DNA from: a virus | IMG/VR virus record: IMGVR_UViG_3300028388_001520 | Coordinates: 1 to 34,254 of that record | Direction: 5' to 3' (one strand) | DNA: 34,254 nucleotides | Shown: piece after piece, positions 29,136-34,254 of the stretch | Position numbering within the stretch: the stretch's first letter is position 1 | How the letters are laid out: each line of letters starts with the position of its first letter | Program-made: the position numbers and the translations under genes | The notes under the pieces: model-generated | The model's database searches: none | Told to the model about the DNA's origin: nothing | The model's input: only the letters and a program-made list of their open reading frames with translations

Positions 29136-29439
29136 TGCAGCAATATCTAAAGCGATTGAGAAAACGAAAAATCGTAGTCGACGTGATATCCGACTTGGCG
29201 TTACTCCTAGCGGTTGTGCTGGCTACGAGTATGTTATTGAGTTTGCCGATACTATTGATAAATGCGACTTGGTTCTAGATTATGGTAAATTTGGAATCGT
29301 AATAGATAAAGACTCAAAAGAGTTTTTTAAAGGAGCAAGATTGGACTGGGTAAAAGAAGGGCTTAATGAAAGTTTTAAAATCATTAATCCTAACGAGGAA
29401 TATTCTTGCGGATGTGGGTTGAGTGTAACTTTTAAATAA
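29119..29439 (+). CDS. A-type iron-sulfur cluster carrier (IscA/HesB family)
   Basis: A-type carriers receive Fe-S clusters and deliver them to apo-proteins such as ferredoxins. Three cluster-ligand cysteines are in place: Cys33 (SGCAGYEY) and Cys97/Cys99 (SCGCGLSVTF), matching the family C-x(60-66)-C-G-C pattern. ATG 29119 overlaps the previous gene; an in-frame TTG at 29113 is less likely. The neighbours heme oxygenase and bilin reductase depend on ferredoxin, so a phage-encoded Fe-S carrier sharing their promoter may keep ferredoxin active. The link is inferred. Confidence 0.88.
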   Translation: MIELTDAAISKAIEKTKNRSRRDIRLGVTPSGCAGYEYVIEFADTIDKCDLVLDYGKFGIVIDKDSKEFFKGARLDWVKEGLNESFKIINPNEEYSCGCGLSVTFK

Positions 29440-29449
29440 GGAAAAAATA

Positions 29450-29644
29450 ATGACAATACATGAACAAATTGTAGCAGCATATGAAGCATATCTAGAAGAA
29501 GCTGCAAAATTCGAAGATAAGGGTGTTAAAGCTGCTGCCACTCGTGCACGAAAAGCGTTGGGGGATATAGGAAAACTTGCAAAAGAACGTCGTGCTGAAA
29601 TCCAAGACAAAAAGAACGAAATGGACGCTGCAAAGAAAAAGTAG
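29450..29644 (+). CDS. Lys/Ala-rich small basic protein
   Basis: This 64-residue helical protein reads HEQIVAAYEAYLEEAAKFED, then KAAATRARKALGDIGKLAKE, ending in lysines. The Ala/Lys composition suggests a nucleoid-type or other nucleic-acid-associated helix; the type occurs in other T4-like marine phages without assigned function. It has an AAGGA ribosome site and lies 10 bases after the Fe-S carrier. Confidence 0.65.
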   Translation: MTIHEQIVAAYEAYLEEAAKFEDKGVKAAATRARKALGDIGKLAKERRAEIQDKKNEMDAAKKK

Positions 29645-29682
29645 TTCATAATTTCATCGTAGGCAAATAAGGAGAATAATAA

Positions 29683-29991
29683 ATGGCAGACGAGAAGACA
29701 TATCATCCAGCAGACTCGAACGGTGACGGAGTAGTAACACCAGAAGAGCACCAAATGTATCTTGAGTTTAAGCGTAAAGAACTTGAAGATGCAGATGCAA
29801 TGCGAGATGCTCAACGTAACATGACATGGTTCGCCTTGTTTGGCTTACTTCTTTATCCATTTGCAGTAGTTCTTGCAGACTGGATTGGATTGGACAGTGC
29901 ATCTAAAATTTTAGGTGATATGGCAGCAACCTACTTTGTTTCAGTTGCCGCCATTGTAGCATTAGGATTGCTTGTTCACTTTCAACAGTGA
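29683..29991 (+). CDS. EF-hand protein with two membrane segments
   Basis: Near the N-terminus DSNGDGVVTPEEH (residues 11-23) is a canonical EF-hand calcium loop (D-x-N/D-x-D-G-x-V/I-x-x-E-E). A charged helix follows, then two hydrophobic segments (WFALFGLLLYPFAVVLADWI and YFVSVAAIVALGLLVHF). It could be a calcium-responsive membrane protein or a holin-like protein; the second cannot be excluded because the lysis region lacks an obvious holin. Strong SD AAGGAG. The last 89 bases overlap the antiparallel GroES-like gene. Confidence 0.72.
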   Translation: MADEKTYHPADSNGDGVVTPEEHQMYLEFKRKELEDADAMRDAQRNMTWFALFGLLLYPFAVVLADWIGLDSASKILGDMAATYFVSVAAIVALGLLVHFQQ

Positions 29992-30184
29992 CTGGCAATC
30001 CTTTACTCCAATCTAAAGCTACCTTATCACCTACTTTCAAATATTCACTAACTCCTGGTCCTATTGCGAGAGCTACTCCCGGGTTAGTCGTTTTGTCGAT
30101 TTTGGAAGTAAGAATCAATCCCGACTCTGTTTTATTTTCTTGTTTTAGTTCCGCTACTAGAACGTAATCTTTCAAAGGTTTCAT
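29903..30184 (-). CDS. GroES-like co-chaperonin (T4 gp31-type role), odd C-terminus
   Basis: MKPLKDYVLVAELKQENKTE resembles the start of GroES (KPLHDRVIVK...), ESGLILTSKIDKTTNPG is the mobile loop that contacts GroEL, and GVALAIGPGVSEYLKVGDKV is the roof/core strand. T4-like phages often encode their own cap (gp31) to fold capsid protein gp23. ATG 30184 has GGA 6 bases upstream. After VALDWSKGLPVTVE the sequence (EQAILMLQWRQLKQ) no longer resembles GroES and lies antisense to the EF-hand gene, so the C-terminal strand may be altered or frameshifted. 93 residues total, the usual length. Confidence 0.85.
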   Translation of the reverse strand: MKPLKDYVLVAELKQENKTESGLILTSKIDKTTNPGVALAIGPGVSEYLKVGDKVALDWSKGLPVTVESEQAILMLQWRQLKQSRLLPYHLKF

Positions 30185-30194
30185 ATTATTCCTA

Positions 30195-30305
30195 TCAGTT
30201 AATCCATTGCTCCCAAGAAGGATGTTTAATATCATAAGGGAGCTGTTTCCTTTTACGGACCAGCTCCCAGTACCCAGGACGATAGGGAGCATATCGAGGC
30301 TTCAT
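30195..30305 (-). CDS. 36-residue mini-protein
   Basis: Read directly: ATG 30305 overlaps the stop of the HNH-like gene as ATGA, TGA at 30195. The product is Arg/Lys/aromatic rich (MKPRYAPYRPGYWELVRKRK then PYDIKHPSWEQWIN). It fills exactly the position after which the HNH-like gene breaks off. No function recognised; translational coupling and compact fit support it. Confidence 0.5.
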   Translation of the reverse strand: MKPRYAPYRPGYWELVRKRKQLPYDIKHPSWEQWIN

Positions 30306-30625
30306 TGTTGTTTTATTACCTCGAGAGTAGCTTCAGAACTATTCAGCTTTTCATCGCAGTAAAGGCAGTTGTATTGGTCACGAAGAAAGACATTGTATTT
30401 TGAAAAACGTACTTGCGTTTTTTGTTTCACAAAATCTTTCAGCATAATCACAGCGGGAACTTTAGTTTCCCAGGTGGGTGAACGAACTAACCAATCGTCA
30501 TACCACTCAAGTACTGAACACTTTTCATGATACATATAGAGAATAGCTTCTTTCCAGTTAACAGTACTCAAAGGTAGATAGCTGATTGGTTGTGCGTTTG
30601 CGTTAAGCAGCAAAACGTCAGCCAT
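30302..30625 (-). CDS. HNH-endonuclease-like protein lacking the HNH core
   Basis: The sequence (VLLLNANAQPISYLPLSTVN, KEAILYMYHEKCSVLEWY, VRSPTWETKVPAVIMLKDFV and RFSKYNVFLRDQYNCLYCDE) matches the N-terminal part of the common HNH (HNH_5-type) endonucleases, up to C-x-x-C of the zinc site. In those proteins LTLDHVIPRSRGG follows; here it reads ATLEVIKQQ and stops, so the catalytic His/Asn/His part is missing. It is probably catalytically dead or a remnant, unless the product has another role. Ends in an ATGA overlap with the mini-gene. Confidence 0.72.
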   Translation of the reverse strand: MADVLLLNANAQPISYLPLSTVNWKEAILYMYHEKCSVLEWYDDWLVRSPTWETKVPAVIMLKDFVKQKTQVRFSKYNVFLRDQYNCLYCDEKLNSSEATLEVIKQQ

Positions 30626-30640
30626 CTTGAATTTCTCCTC

Positions 30641-30766
30641 TTAAATTCTCTCTCCTCGATCGATGCGGCGAGAAATTTTCATAAACTCGGCCCAACGATA
30701 AAATCGTCTATTGATATAACACCAGAATAATCCTTGGTAGTGTGGATCGGACTCTTTAAGTTTCAT
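30641..30766 (-). CDS. 41-residue mini-protein
   Basis: Read directly from the gap: ATG 30766 with AGGA 8 bases upstream, stop TAA 30641. Sequence is aromatic and Arg rich (DPHYQGLFWCYINRRFYRWA). It lies 9 bases after the 30776-30982 gene in the same run of tiny genes. Unknown function. Confidence 0.5.
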   Translation of the reverse strand: MKLKESDPHYQGLFWCYINRRFYRWAEFMKISRRIDRGERI

Positions 30767-30775
30767 GCGTTTGTC

Positions 30776-30982
30776 CTATTCAGTGAGTAATTGAATGATA
30801 CCGGTTTCCCAGTTCTCAACAACGTCTTCAGCGTAATATCGATTATGACCAGGGAGTGATCGCGACTGAATCAACTTTCCATTTTCATAAAGATCGACTA
30901 CAAACATGCTGTCACCTCCTGCTGCTAGATTGTCAGTGACAACTTTACGAATAGTAGCAGATCTTCCTGGTACTTTATTCAC
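30776..30982 (-). CDS. Small hypothetical, GTG start
   Basis: This 68-residue protein reads SATIRKVVTDNLAAGGDSMF, then VDLYENGKLIQSRSLPGHNR and AEDVVENWETGIIQLL, a small alpha/beta layout. Start is GTG 30982 with GGAGG 6-7 bases upstream, overlapping the end of the preceding gene by 8 bases. Function not recognised. Confidence 0.6.
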   Translation of the reverse strand: MNKVPGRSATIRKVVTDNLAAGGDSMFVVDLYENGKLIQSRSLPGHNRYYAEDVVENWETGIIQLLTE

Positions 30983-31244
30983 CTAAAACCTCCCAACCTT
31001 CTACGGTTTCTAATCTAAAGCTGCGCCATGCTTGCTTGTCTAATGCCCACACAGCGAAGTGCTCAGAGTCTGCACCAGATTCTGAAATCTCAACTTTATT
31101 CGTTACGCCATTGGCCATTAGAACGGTGGGATTGAGAGTGCAAGGCATAACTCTCAATTCGTCTGTATTGATTTTACGAAATGTAACGGTCACGCTTCCG
31201 TTTCGCAATGCTTCTAAAAGTTTTTGTTTTTCATTTAAATCCAT
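30975..31244 (-). CDS. Small SH3-like/DUF2693-type phage protein
   Basis: LLEALRNGSVTVTFRKINTD, then ELRVMPCTLNPTVLM and VWALDKQAWRSFRLETVEGW match a widespread phage family (DUF2693-like, SH3-type barrel) of unknown function. I start it at ATG 31244, which has GGAAC 8 bases upstream; ATG 31259 has no ribosome site. 89 residues. Confidence 0.75.
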   Translation of the reverse strand: MDLNEKQKLLEALRNGSVTVTFRKINTDELRVMPCTLNPTVLMANGVTNKVEISESGADSEHFAVWALDKQAWRSFRLETVEGWEVLGE

Positions 31245-31259
31245 TATATAGTTCCTCAT

Positions 31260-31439
31260 TTACTGCTTTGGCACGGGTTCATTAGTTAAAATTTTATCGG
31301 TAGGAATGTCGATAGAATAACCATCGATCCGTTTCACATAAGTAGTAGTCTCATCTGCATCATATACAAAACCTACTACTTCAAGCTCGACACCTTCTTT
31401 CACCGGGTGTTGATACGTGATTCTTACTTTGGTTTCCAT
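31260..31439 (-). CDS. Small beta-barrel-like hypothetical (59 aa)
   Basis: METKVRITYQHPVKEGVELE and VVGFVYDADETTTYVKRIDG suggest a small beta-strand protein. Start is ATG 31439 with the strong AAAGGAAG ribosome site; an in-frame start at 31472 lies inside the preceding gene. Unknown function. Confidence 0.62.
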   Translation of the reverse strand: METKVRITYQHPVKEGVELEVVGFVYDADETTTYVKRIDGYSIDIPTDKILTNEPVPKQ

Positions 31440-31449
31440 AATTCTTCCT

Positions 31450-31683
31450 TTAGAATATCGTCGCTTCGCCACTATAATATGACAGAACGAGCTTTATCGC
31501 TTCAATGTGTTGAACTATCAACATCGCATCTTTATTCTTGTCATGATCGAAAACACCAAGATAATCATCATCTGGAACACACTGAATGTTTTCAAGATCT
31601 CTTTCTAGACTATCTATATTCGACTTCAATTCTGCGATAATAATAGCGTCAACCTGTTCGGGTTCCATTACAATAGTATGCAT
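31450..31683 (-). CDS. Small helical hypothetical (77 aa)
   Basis: Acidic and helical: MEPEQVDAIIIAELKSNIDS, LERDLENIQCVPDDDYLGVF, then HIEAIKLVLSYYSGEA. It is translationally coupled to the phosphomannomutase-like gene (TAATG at 31683). No domain recognised. Confidence 0.65.
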   Translation of the reverse strand: MHTIVMEPEQVDAIIIAELKSNIDSLERDLENIQCVPDDDYLGVFDHDKNKDAMLIVQHIEAIKLVLSYYSGEATIF

Positions 31684-32396
31684 TATTCATAACCTCTTAG
31701 TAGTTCCCATGTATGCTCCCAGCTCGTAACACTATGGCACGTGCCGATGTTTCCAAGTTCAATCGCGAGCGCAATAGGGTAGTCATTACCACCATACTCG
31801 GTCTTATCTCCAAAGAAGATAATCTTATCATAGACTTTTTGAAGTTCGTTCGAGACCTGAGATTTATCAGCTCCGCGTGGATAGATGTCTATGCTGATAT
31901 GACCACCTATAGAAGCGTGCAGATCTGGGTACTTACGATTAATTTCAGCAGCTATGTTTTTTCGCTCTTGGTGTTTAATGTCCCACTCGTAATAAGCTTT
32001 TCGCTGTTGTTGATTTGCTGCTCGACCGACAGTACTAAAGTTAAGCATTCCAGTGCGTAACTCGATGTGCTCATCGGTTTTAAAAGGATAAGGACTACGA
32101 TTAGCAATGTTAATCAAATAATGATTAAATTCGTAGGAAGGTTTCCAATCACTTGATTTAACTCGACGATTGCGATACCAGTGTTCATTGCCGTTACATT
32201 GATAAACACCCATGCAAGCATCATATATTCGTTGGCCAATTTGCTCAATTGTTTTTGGCCTATCACTGCCTGATACTAGAAACACTGGATTGTTCTCGCA
32301 AAAATTGAGAAACCACTTTTCAAACTCGGGATCAATAGTTTGTCTTGCCGGAGTTAGTGTACCATCAACATCAAAAAGAAAAACTCGTTCACTCAT
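31683..32396 (-). CDS. HAD-superfamily phosphomannomutase-like enzyme
   Basis: RVFLFDVDGTLTPARQTID holds the HAD nucleophile (D9-x-D11 in DVDGT), FLVSGSDRPKTIEQI is motif II (Ser/Thr), NFSTVGRAA and YPDLHASIGGHISIDIYPRG with DKSQV supply the cap and motif III Lys, and IIFFGDKTEYGGNDYPIALA is motif IV (GDK-x-x-x-G-G-ND). This is the eukaryotic-type PMM pattern (mannose-6-P to mannose-1-P). I use ATG 32396, coupled to the previous gene (TAATG); the longer ORF start lies within it. It could feed GDP-mannose to the glycosyltransferases at 14-16 kb. Confidence 0.85.
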   Translation of the reverse strand: MSERVFLFDVDGTLTPARQTIDPEFEKWFLNFCENNPVFLVSGSDRPKTIEQIGQRIYDACMGVYQCNGNEHWYRNRRVKSSDWKPSYEFNHYLINIANRSPYPFKTDEHIELRTGMLNFSTVGRAANQQQRKAYYEWDIKHQERKNIAAEINRKYPDLHASIGGHISIDIYPRGADKSQVSNELQKVYDKIIFFGDKTEYGGNDYPIALAIELGNIGTCHSVTSWEHTWELLRGYE

Positions 32397-32665
32397 TATT
32401 GTAGTTCTCTTAAAAAAGTGGAAGCTAACATTACTGCTGATACTGCATTCAATATAATAAGAGCGCGATCCTTCCACATGATCGACACCCACATCCAAAG
32501 TAGTACACCCATAGTACCAATACCTAAATCAAATATTCTGTAATCGACTCCGCCTGCCCTAGCAGTCATAGCTGCTAACATACAAACGGTTGCAGCCCAT
32601 TTCACATACCAATCAAAATTATCTGGATACCAGCTATCATCTACTTTTTTCATTTCTGGTTTCAT
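32396..32665 (-). CDS. Small multi-pass membrane protein
   Basis: Residues 20-90 hold three hydrophobic stretches (YVKWAATVCMLAAMTA, LGIGTMGVLLWMWVSIMW and ALIILNAVSAVMLASTF). Start is ATG 32665, with GGAAG 6 bases upstream. No family recognised. Size and topology (short, three helices) are compatible with a holin, but the position far from the lysozyme gives no support. Confidence 0.62.
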   Translation of the reverse strand: MKPEMKKVDDSWYPDNFDWYVKWAATVCMLAAMTARAGGVDYRIFDLGIGTMGVLLWMWVSIMWKDRALIILNAVSAVMLASTFLRELQ

Positions 32666-32681
32666 AATCAACTTCCATATT

Positions 32682-32758
32682 TGGTGCCGCCACGAGGATT
32701 CGAACCCCGGACCGGTCGCTTACAAGGCGACAGCTCTGGCCAACTGAGCTATAGCGGC
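32682..32758 (-). tRNA. tRNA-Thr (anticodon UGU)
   Basis: The minus strand reads a 7-bp acceptor stem (GCCGCTA with TGGCGGC), a D arm with AGCTCAGTTGG, anticodon stem GTCGC/GCGAC around loop CTTGTAA (anticodon TGT), and a T arm with GGTTCGAATCC, then discriminator A and an encoded CCA. All parts are standard, so it should be functional. It may help translate ACA codons in late genes. Confidence 0.95.
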
Positions 32759-32928
32759 ATTAAACTTTTTTCAACAAATTCTTTTACTTGCTCTAGCGTG
32801 TACCACTTGCTGCTATAAGTTTGTACTCTGTCTCCGTTCAACCAGACAACTAGCCAACGTGGTACATCATCTAGAGATCGATCTTTAAAGATTTGAACAT
32901 CTCCATAATTTTCTACTAACAATCTCAA
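32749..32928 (-). CDS. 59-residue hypothetical ending inside the tRNA gene
   Basis: Read directly: TTG 32928 overlaps the upstream stop as TTGA; the frame is open to TAG at 32749, which lies within the 5' end of tRNA-Thr. Product: LLVENYGDVQIFKDRSLDDV, PRWLVVWLNGDRVQTYSSKW, YTLEQVKEFVEKSLMPL, a compact alpha/beta layout. The overlap with a tRNA gene means its mRNA end is cut off during tRNA processing unless the transcript is read first; see finding. Confidence 0.5.
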   Translation of the reverse strand: MRLLVENYGDVQIFKDRSLDDVPRWLVVWLNGDRVQTYSSKWYTLEQVKEFVEKSLMPL

Positions 32929-33164
32929 AGGTAATCCTCGAGTTTAGGAACAGCTACCGACTCTTGGTTAGGACCTTCTTTAACAATAGCATTAATGTAA
33001 TTATTATAGTCAGCGTACATTAGAGCAAAAGTATCGTTTTCTTTTGCTAGTTGTCTTAGTTCATAACTGGCTGCTTGGCCTCTTTGCCAAACGCTATGAT
33101 CGTCTGAGTATTCATAGAACCAATCGTGTCTGCGTAGTTTCATGAAGAATTCTTCAATCTGCAT
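32925..33164 (-). CDS. Small hypothetical (79 aa)
   Basis: MQIEEFFMKLRRHDWFYEYS, then DHSVWQRGQAASYELRQLAK and YADYNNYINAIVKEG. Helical, aromatic-rich, similar in feel to conserved small phage proteins; function unknown. Its ATG lies 11 bases inside the end of the preceding 54-aa gene. Confidence 0.65.
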   Translation of the reverse strand: MQIEEFFMKLRRHDWFYEYSDDHSVWQRGQAASYELRQLAKENDTFALMYADYNNYINAIVKEGPNQESVAVPKLEDYL

Positions 33165-33318
33165 TGTCTAATCTCTCTTTAAGCTCTCTAACTTTCTTTT
33201 CTAACTGGGCGATGCGCTCGTAAGCAAGATATTTTGCAGCAGATTCTTCTGCTATCATCCTTTCTCTCAACTCAAGTTCAGATAAGAGATTGTCTACGGT
33301 TGGTTCACTCTCAGCCAC
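33154..33318 (-). CDS. 54-residue coiled-coil mini-protein, GTG start
   Basis: Read directly: GTG 33318 with AAGGAG upstream, TGA 33154. Product is an acidic coiled coil (ESEPTVDNLLSELELRERMI, AQLEKKVRELKERLDNAD). It is the first gene after the promoter at 33353-33381 and overlaps the next ATG by 11 bases. Confidence 0.6.
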   Translation of the reverse strand: MAESEPTVDNLLSELELRERMIAEESAAKYLAYERIAQLEKKVRELKERLDNAD

Positions 33319-33352
33319 AATAAGATGCTCCTTAAACTAAAATACAATACTA

Positions 33353-33381
33353 ATTATATATCATGTTCTTCTAATTGTCAA
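33353..33381 (-). promoter_or_regulatory. Sigma70-type early promoter for the mini-gene run
   Basis: TTGACA (33381-33376), 17-base spacer, TATAAT (33358-33353) on the minus strand; CAG precedes the -35. It overlaps the end of the 33378-33596 gene and starts a transcript that could run through the mini-genes, the tRNA and the PMM-like gene. Confidence 0.85.
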
Positions 33382-33596
33382 CTGTTTTTTTCGTCTTTGT
33401 AACGAGTAAACGTCATTACAAAACTTCCAATCATAGGAAGCAACGCACCAAGGAAGAGCATAAAGACTAGAACCCAATCTCCGTCAGCTGCCATTTGTAC
33501 GCCCCACAGTGGATAAGTCATTGCGCCGAAAAAGAAGAACATAAACTTATACATTTCAAGCGCGTTGGTAATGAATTGTTCAGTAAAGTTACTCAT
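33378..33596 (-). CDS. Small membrane protein (two helices)
   Basis: Two hydrophobic segments (YKFMFFFFGAMTYPLWGV and VLVFMLFLGALLPMIGSFVM) separated by QMAADGDW. AGGAG precedes the ATG. It sits directly downstream of the tmRNA on the same strand. Function unknown; holin-like topology but no supporting context. Confidence 0.65.
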   Translation of the reverse strand: MSNFTEQFITNALEMYKFMFFFFGAMTYPLWGVQMAADGDWVLVFMLFLGALLPMIGSFVMTFTRYKDEKNS

Positions 33597-33619
33597 GATA
33601 AAACTCCTAAGTTTCAGTT

Positions 33620-33945
33620 AAGGCGCCCGTTGCCAATTCTGAACCGGGACTTGGGTAACAAGGCTCCCGGCGAACCCCGTGAGGTTTACGCTGCTAGCGC
33701 AAAGTCCTCAGTATAAACGTCATCGTTTGCGTTTATTTTAGGTTGCTCTGTTTTGCGTCAGTGCTTGACGATTCTCCACTTTGATACTTAGCACCTGTCG
33801 AATCCATTACACCCCCATCAAAAACATACTACTTTAGTCGGACTTCCCATATGATACTCGCCAGTATCGGGCCTTCTCGGCAGTATGCTTTTGGTGGAGG
33901 TGGTGGGATTTGAACCCACGTCCAGATCACCTTTCTCTCTGCTTC
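33620..33945 (-). ncRNA. ssrA: tmRNA (ssrA), circularly permuted two-piece form, tag ANDDVYTEDFALAA
   Basis: On the minus strand the 3' acceptor part comes first: T arm GTGGGTTCAAATCCCAC, then CACCTCC-ACCA ending at 33892. A 75-base intervening loop follows, then the 5' part from 33816: GGGGGTG-TAATGGATTCGACAGG. GGGGGTG pairs with CACCTCC with a G-T wobble at the third pair, the alanine identity mark of tmRNA. Further on, AATAAAC-GCA starts the tag frame, 33730 to TAA at 33686 (tag ANDDVYTEDFALAA). A stem CCGGGA/TCCCGG (33644-33670) is a pseudoknot-type hairpin. Order acceptor-loop-coding is the alphaproteobacterial permuted form. The outer ends are approximate. Confidence 0.88.
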
Positions 33946-34117
33946 ATCGAATTCTTTGTTTGAGTGGATAAGACTTATTGTACTGCTCATAGCACTCACC
34001 GTGACAATTGTGTATGTCAGTAGACCAAGTTTCTGGGAGAGTAAAAACCCACGCTATAGAAACGACGATTGTCAAAACAGTCACAATAATTGGTACTAGA
34101 AAATCGTTTATATTCAT
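33944..34117 (-). CDS. 57-residue membrane protein upstream of the tmRNA
   Basis: Read directly: ATG 34117 overlaps the upstream stop as ATGA; TGA at 33944. One hydrophobic helix (FLVPIIVTVLTIVVSIAWVF) near the N-terminus, then a short part with two Cys (NCHGECYEQYN). Its end abuts the acceptor piece of the tmRNA, so both are probably on one transcript. Confidence 0.6.
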   Translation of the reverse strand: MNINDFLVPIIVTVLTIVVSIAWVFTLPETWSTDIHNCHGECYEQYNKSYPLKQRIR

Positions 34118-34254
34118 AATCTAACTCTCAGGCTAATAGAAATTGCTCCGTGTGCTTTAGAATATAGACTGCTAGGATTCCGCACCTCGCTTAGGAATCG
34201 GTCAGCAACTTTGGAAGCAACGAGTTTATGTTCCAAGTTATGTTCGCTCTGCCC
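34114..34254 (-). CDS. C-terminal fragment of an unknown gene, cut by the window edge
   Basis: The minus strand is open from the window edge to TGA at 34114 (46 codons: SEHNLEHKLVASKVADRFLS, then VRNPSSLYSKAHGAISISLR). It overlaps the next ATG as ATGA, which supports a real gene in this frame. The family cannot be assigned from this fragment. Confidence 0.5.
   Translation of the reverse strand, partial: GQSEHNLEHKLVASKVADRFLSEVRNPSSLYSKAHGAISISLRVRL

Noticed and set aside
28832-29143. Minus-strand ORF of 103 codons opposite the plus-strand coiled-coil gene
   Set aside because: Ser-rich product typical of an antisense frame. The plus strand has SD, overlap coupling to the Fe-S carrier and a promoter.
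29280-29814. Minus-strand ORFs (75 and 166 codons) opposite the Fe-S carrier and EF-hand genes
   Set aside because: Both are shadows of the plus-strand genes, which have clear motifs (C-x-C, EF-hand) and ribosome sites.
33495-33716. Plus-strand ORF across the small membrane gene and tmRNA
   Set aside because: It crosses the structured 3' part of the tmRNA coding piece and has no start signal.
1-34254. CRISPR array, integrase, att site or insertion sequence
   Set aside because: No regularly spaced direct repeats, no tyrosine or serine recombinase motif, and no terminal inverted repeats with a transposase were seen. The only mobile-type genes are the GIY-YIG enzyme and the HNH remnant.

Overview
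The window looks like part of a marine T4-like myovirus genome, probably from an uncultivated virus infecting an alphaproteobacterium. The T4 core is clear: gp61 primase, gp41 helicase, UvsX, gp32, gp59, gp33 and a T4-type lysozyme. There are TATAAATA late promoters and near-perfect sigma70 early promoters. The host guess rests on a phage-borne ssrA (tmRNA) gene in the circularly permuted, two-piece order typical of alphaproteobacteria, and on a heme oxygenase/bilin reductase pair of the kind reported from oceanic phages that do not infect cyanobacteria. Almost everything is on the minus strand, so transcription runs from high to low coordinates. Only about 28.9-30.0 kb is on the plus strand.

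Layout. 1-2.2 kb: nucleotide metabolism and replication (NrdA fragment, ThyX, primase). 2.2-4.9 kb: coiled-coil membrane protein, overlapping spanin pair, a gp67-like acidic core protein and lysozyme. 4.9-9.2 kb: small late/virion-type genes with one GIY-YIG homing endonuclease. 9.2-14.0 kb: large modular proteins built from segments of about 60 residues separated by [V/I/A]EL-x-E motifs, plus a HIGH-type nucleotidyltransferase fused to basic and DNA-binding-like modules. 14.0-18.4 kb: GT25-like, sulfotransferase and GT32-like genes, serine hydroxymethyltransferase, a P-loop kinase, a mini zinc protein and a methyltransferase. 18.4-22.3 kb: an ATGA-coupled set of ligase-like nucleotidyltransferase, P-loop kinase and PD-(D/E)XK-like protein behind a late promoter. 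22.4-26.8 kb: gp41, UvsX, gp32, gp59, gp33. 26.8-28.9 kb: two small membrane/secreted proteins, then bilin reductase and heme oxygenase. 28.9-30.0 kb (+): coiled coil, A-type Fe-S carrier, a Lys/Ala-rich protein and an EF-hand membrane protein. 30.0-34.25 kb: GroES-like co-chaperonin, an HNH remnant, many mini-genes, phosphomannomutase-like HAD protein, tRNA-Thr(UGU) and the permuted tmRNA.

How it fits together. SHMT, ThyX and RNR form a phage route to dTMP. Early promoters (AGTTGACA, 16-18 bp, TATAAT) feed primase/ThyX/NrdA, gp33-gp59-gp32, the methyltransferase-SHMT operon and the mini-gene region. Late promoters head the gp67-like gene, the modular proteins, the end-processing set and, unusually, the bilin operon, which shares a palindromic divergent late promoter with the Fe-S carrier operon.

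Most notable: (i) modular proteins with a T4 capsid-targeting-like N-terminus and repeated L-x-E sites, suggesting head polyproteins cut by the prohead protease; (ii) the same N-terminus on a kinase and a ligase-like enzyme, suggesting an injected nucleic-acid end-processing set; (iii) the permuted tmRNA; (iv) a gp32 without its zinc cysteines, followed by a conserved-looking reading frame that lacks a start codon.
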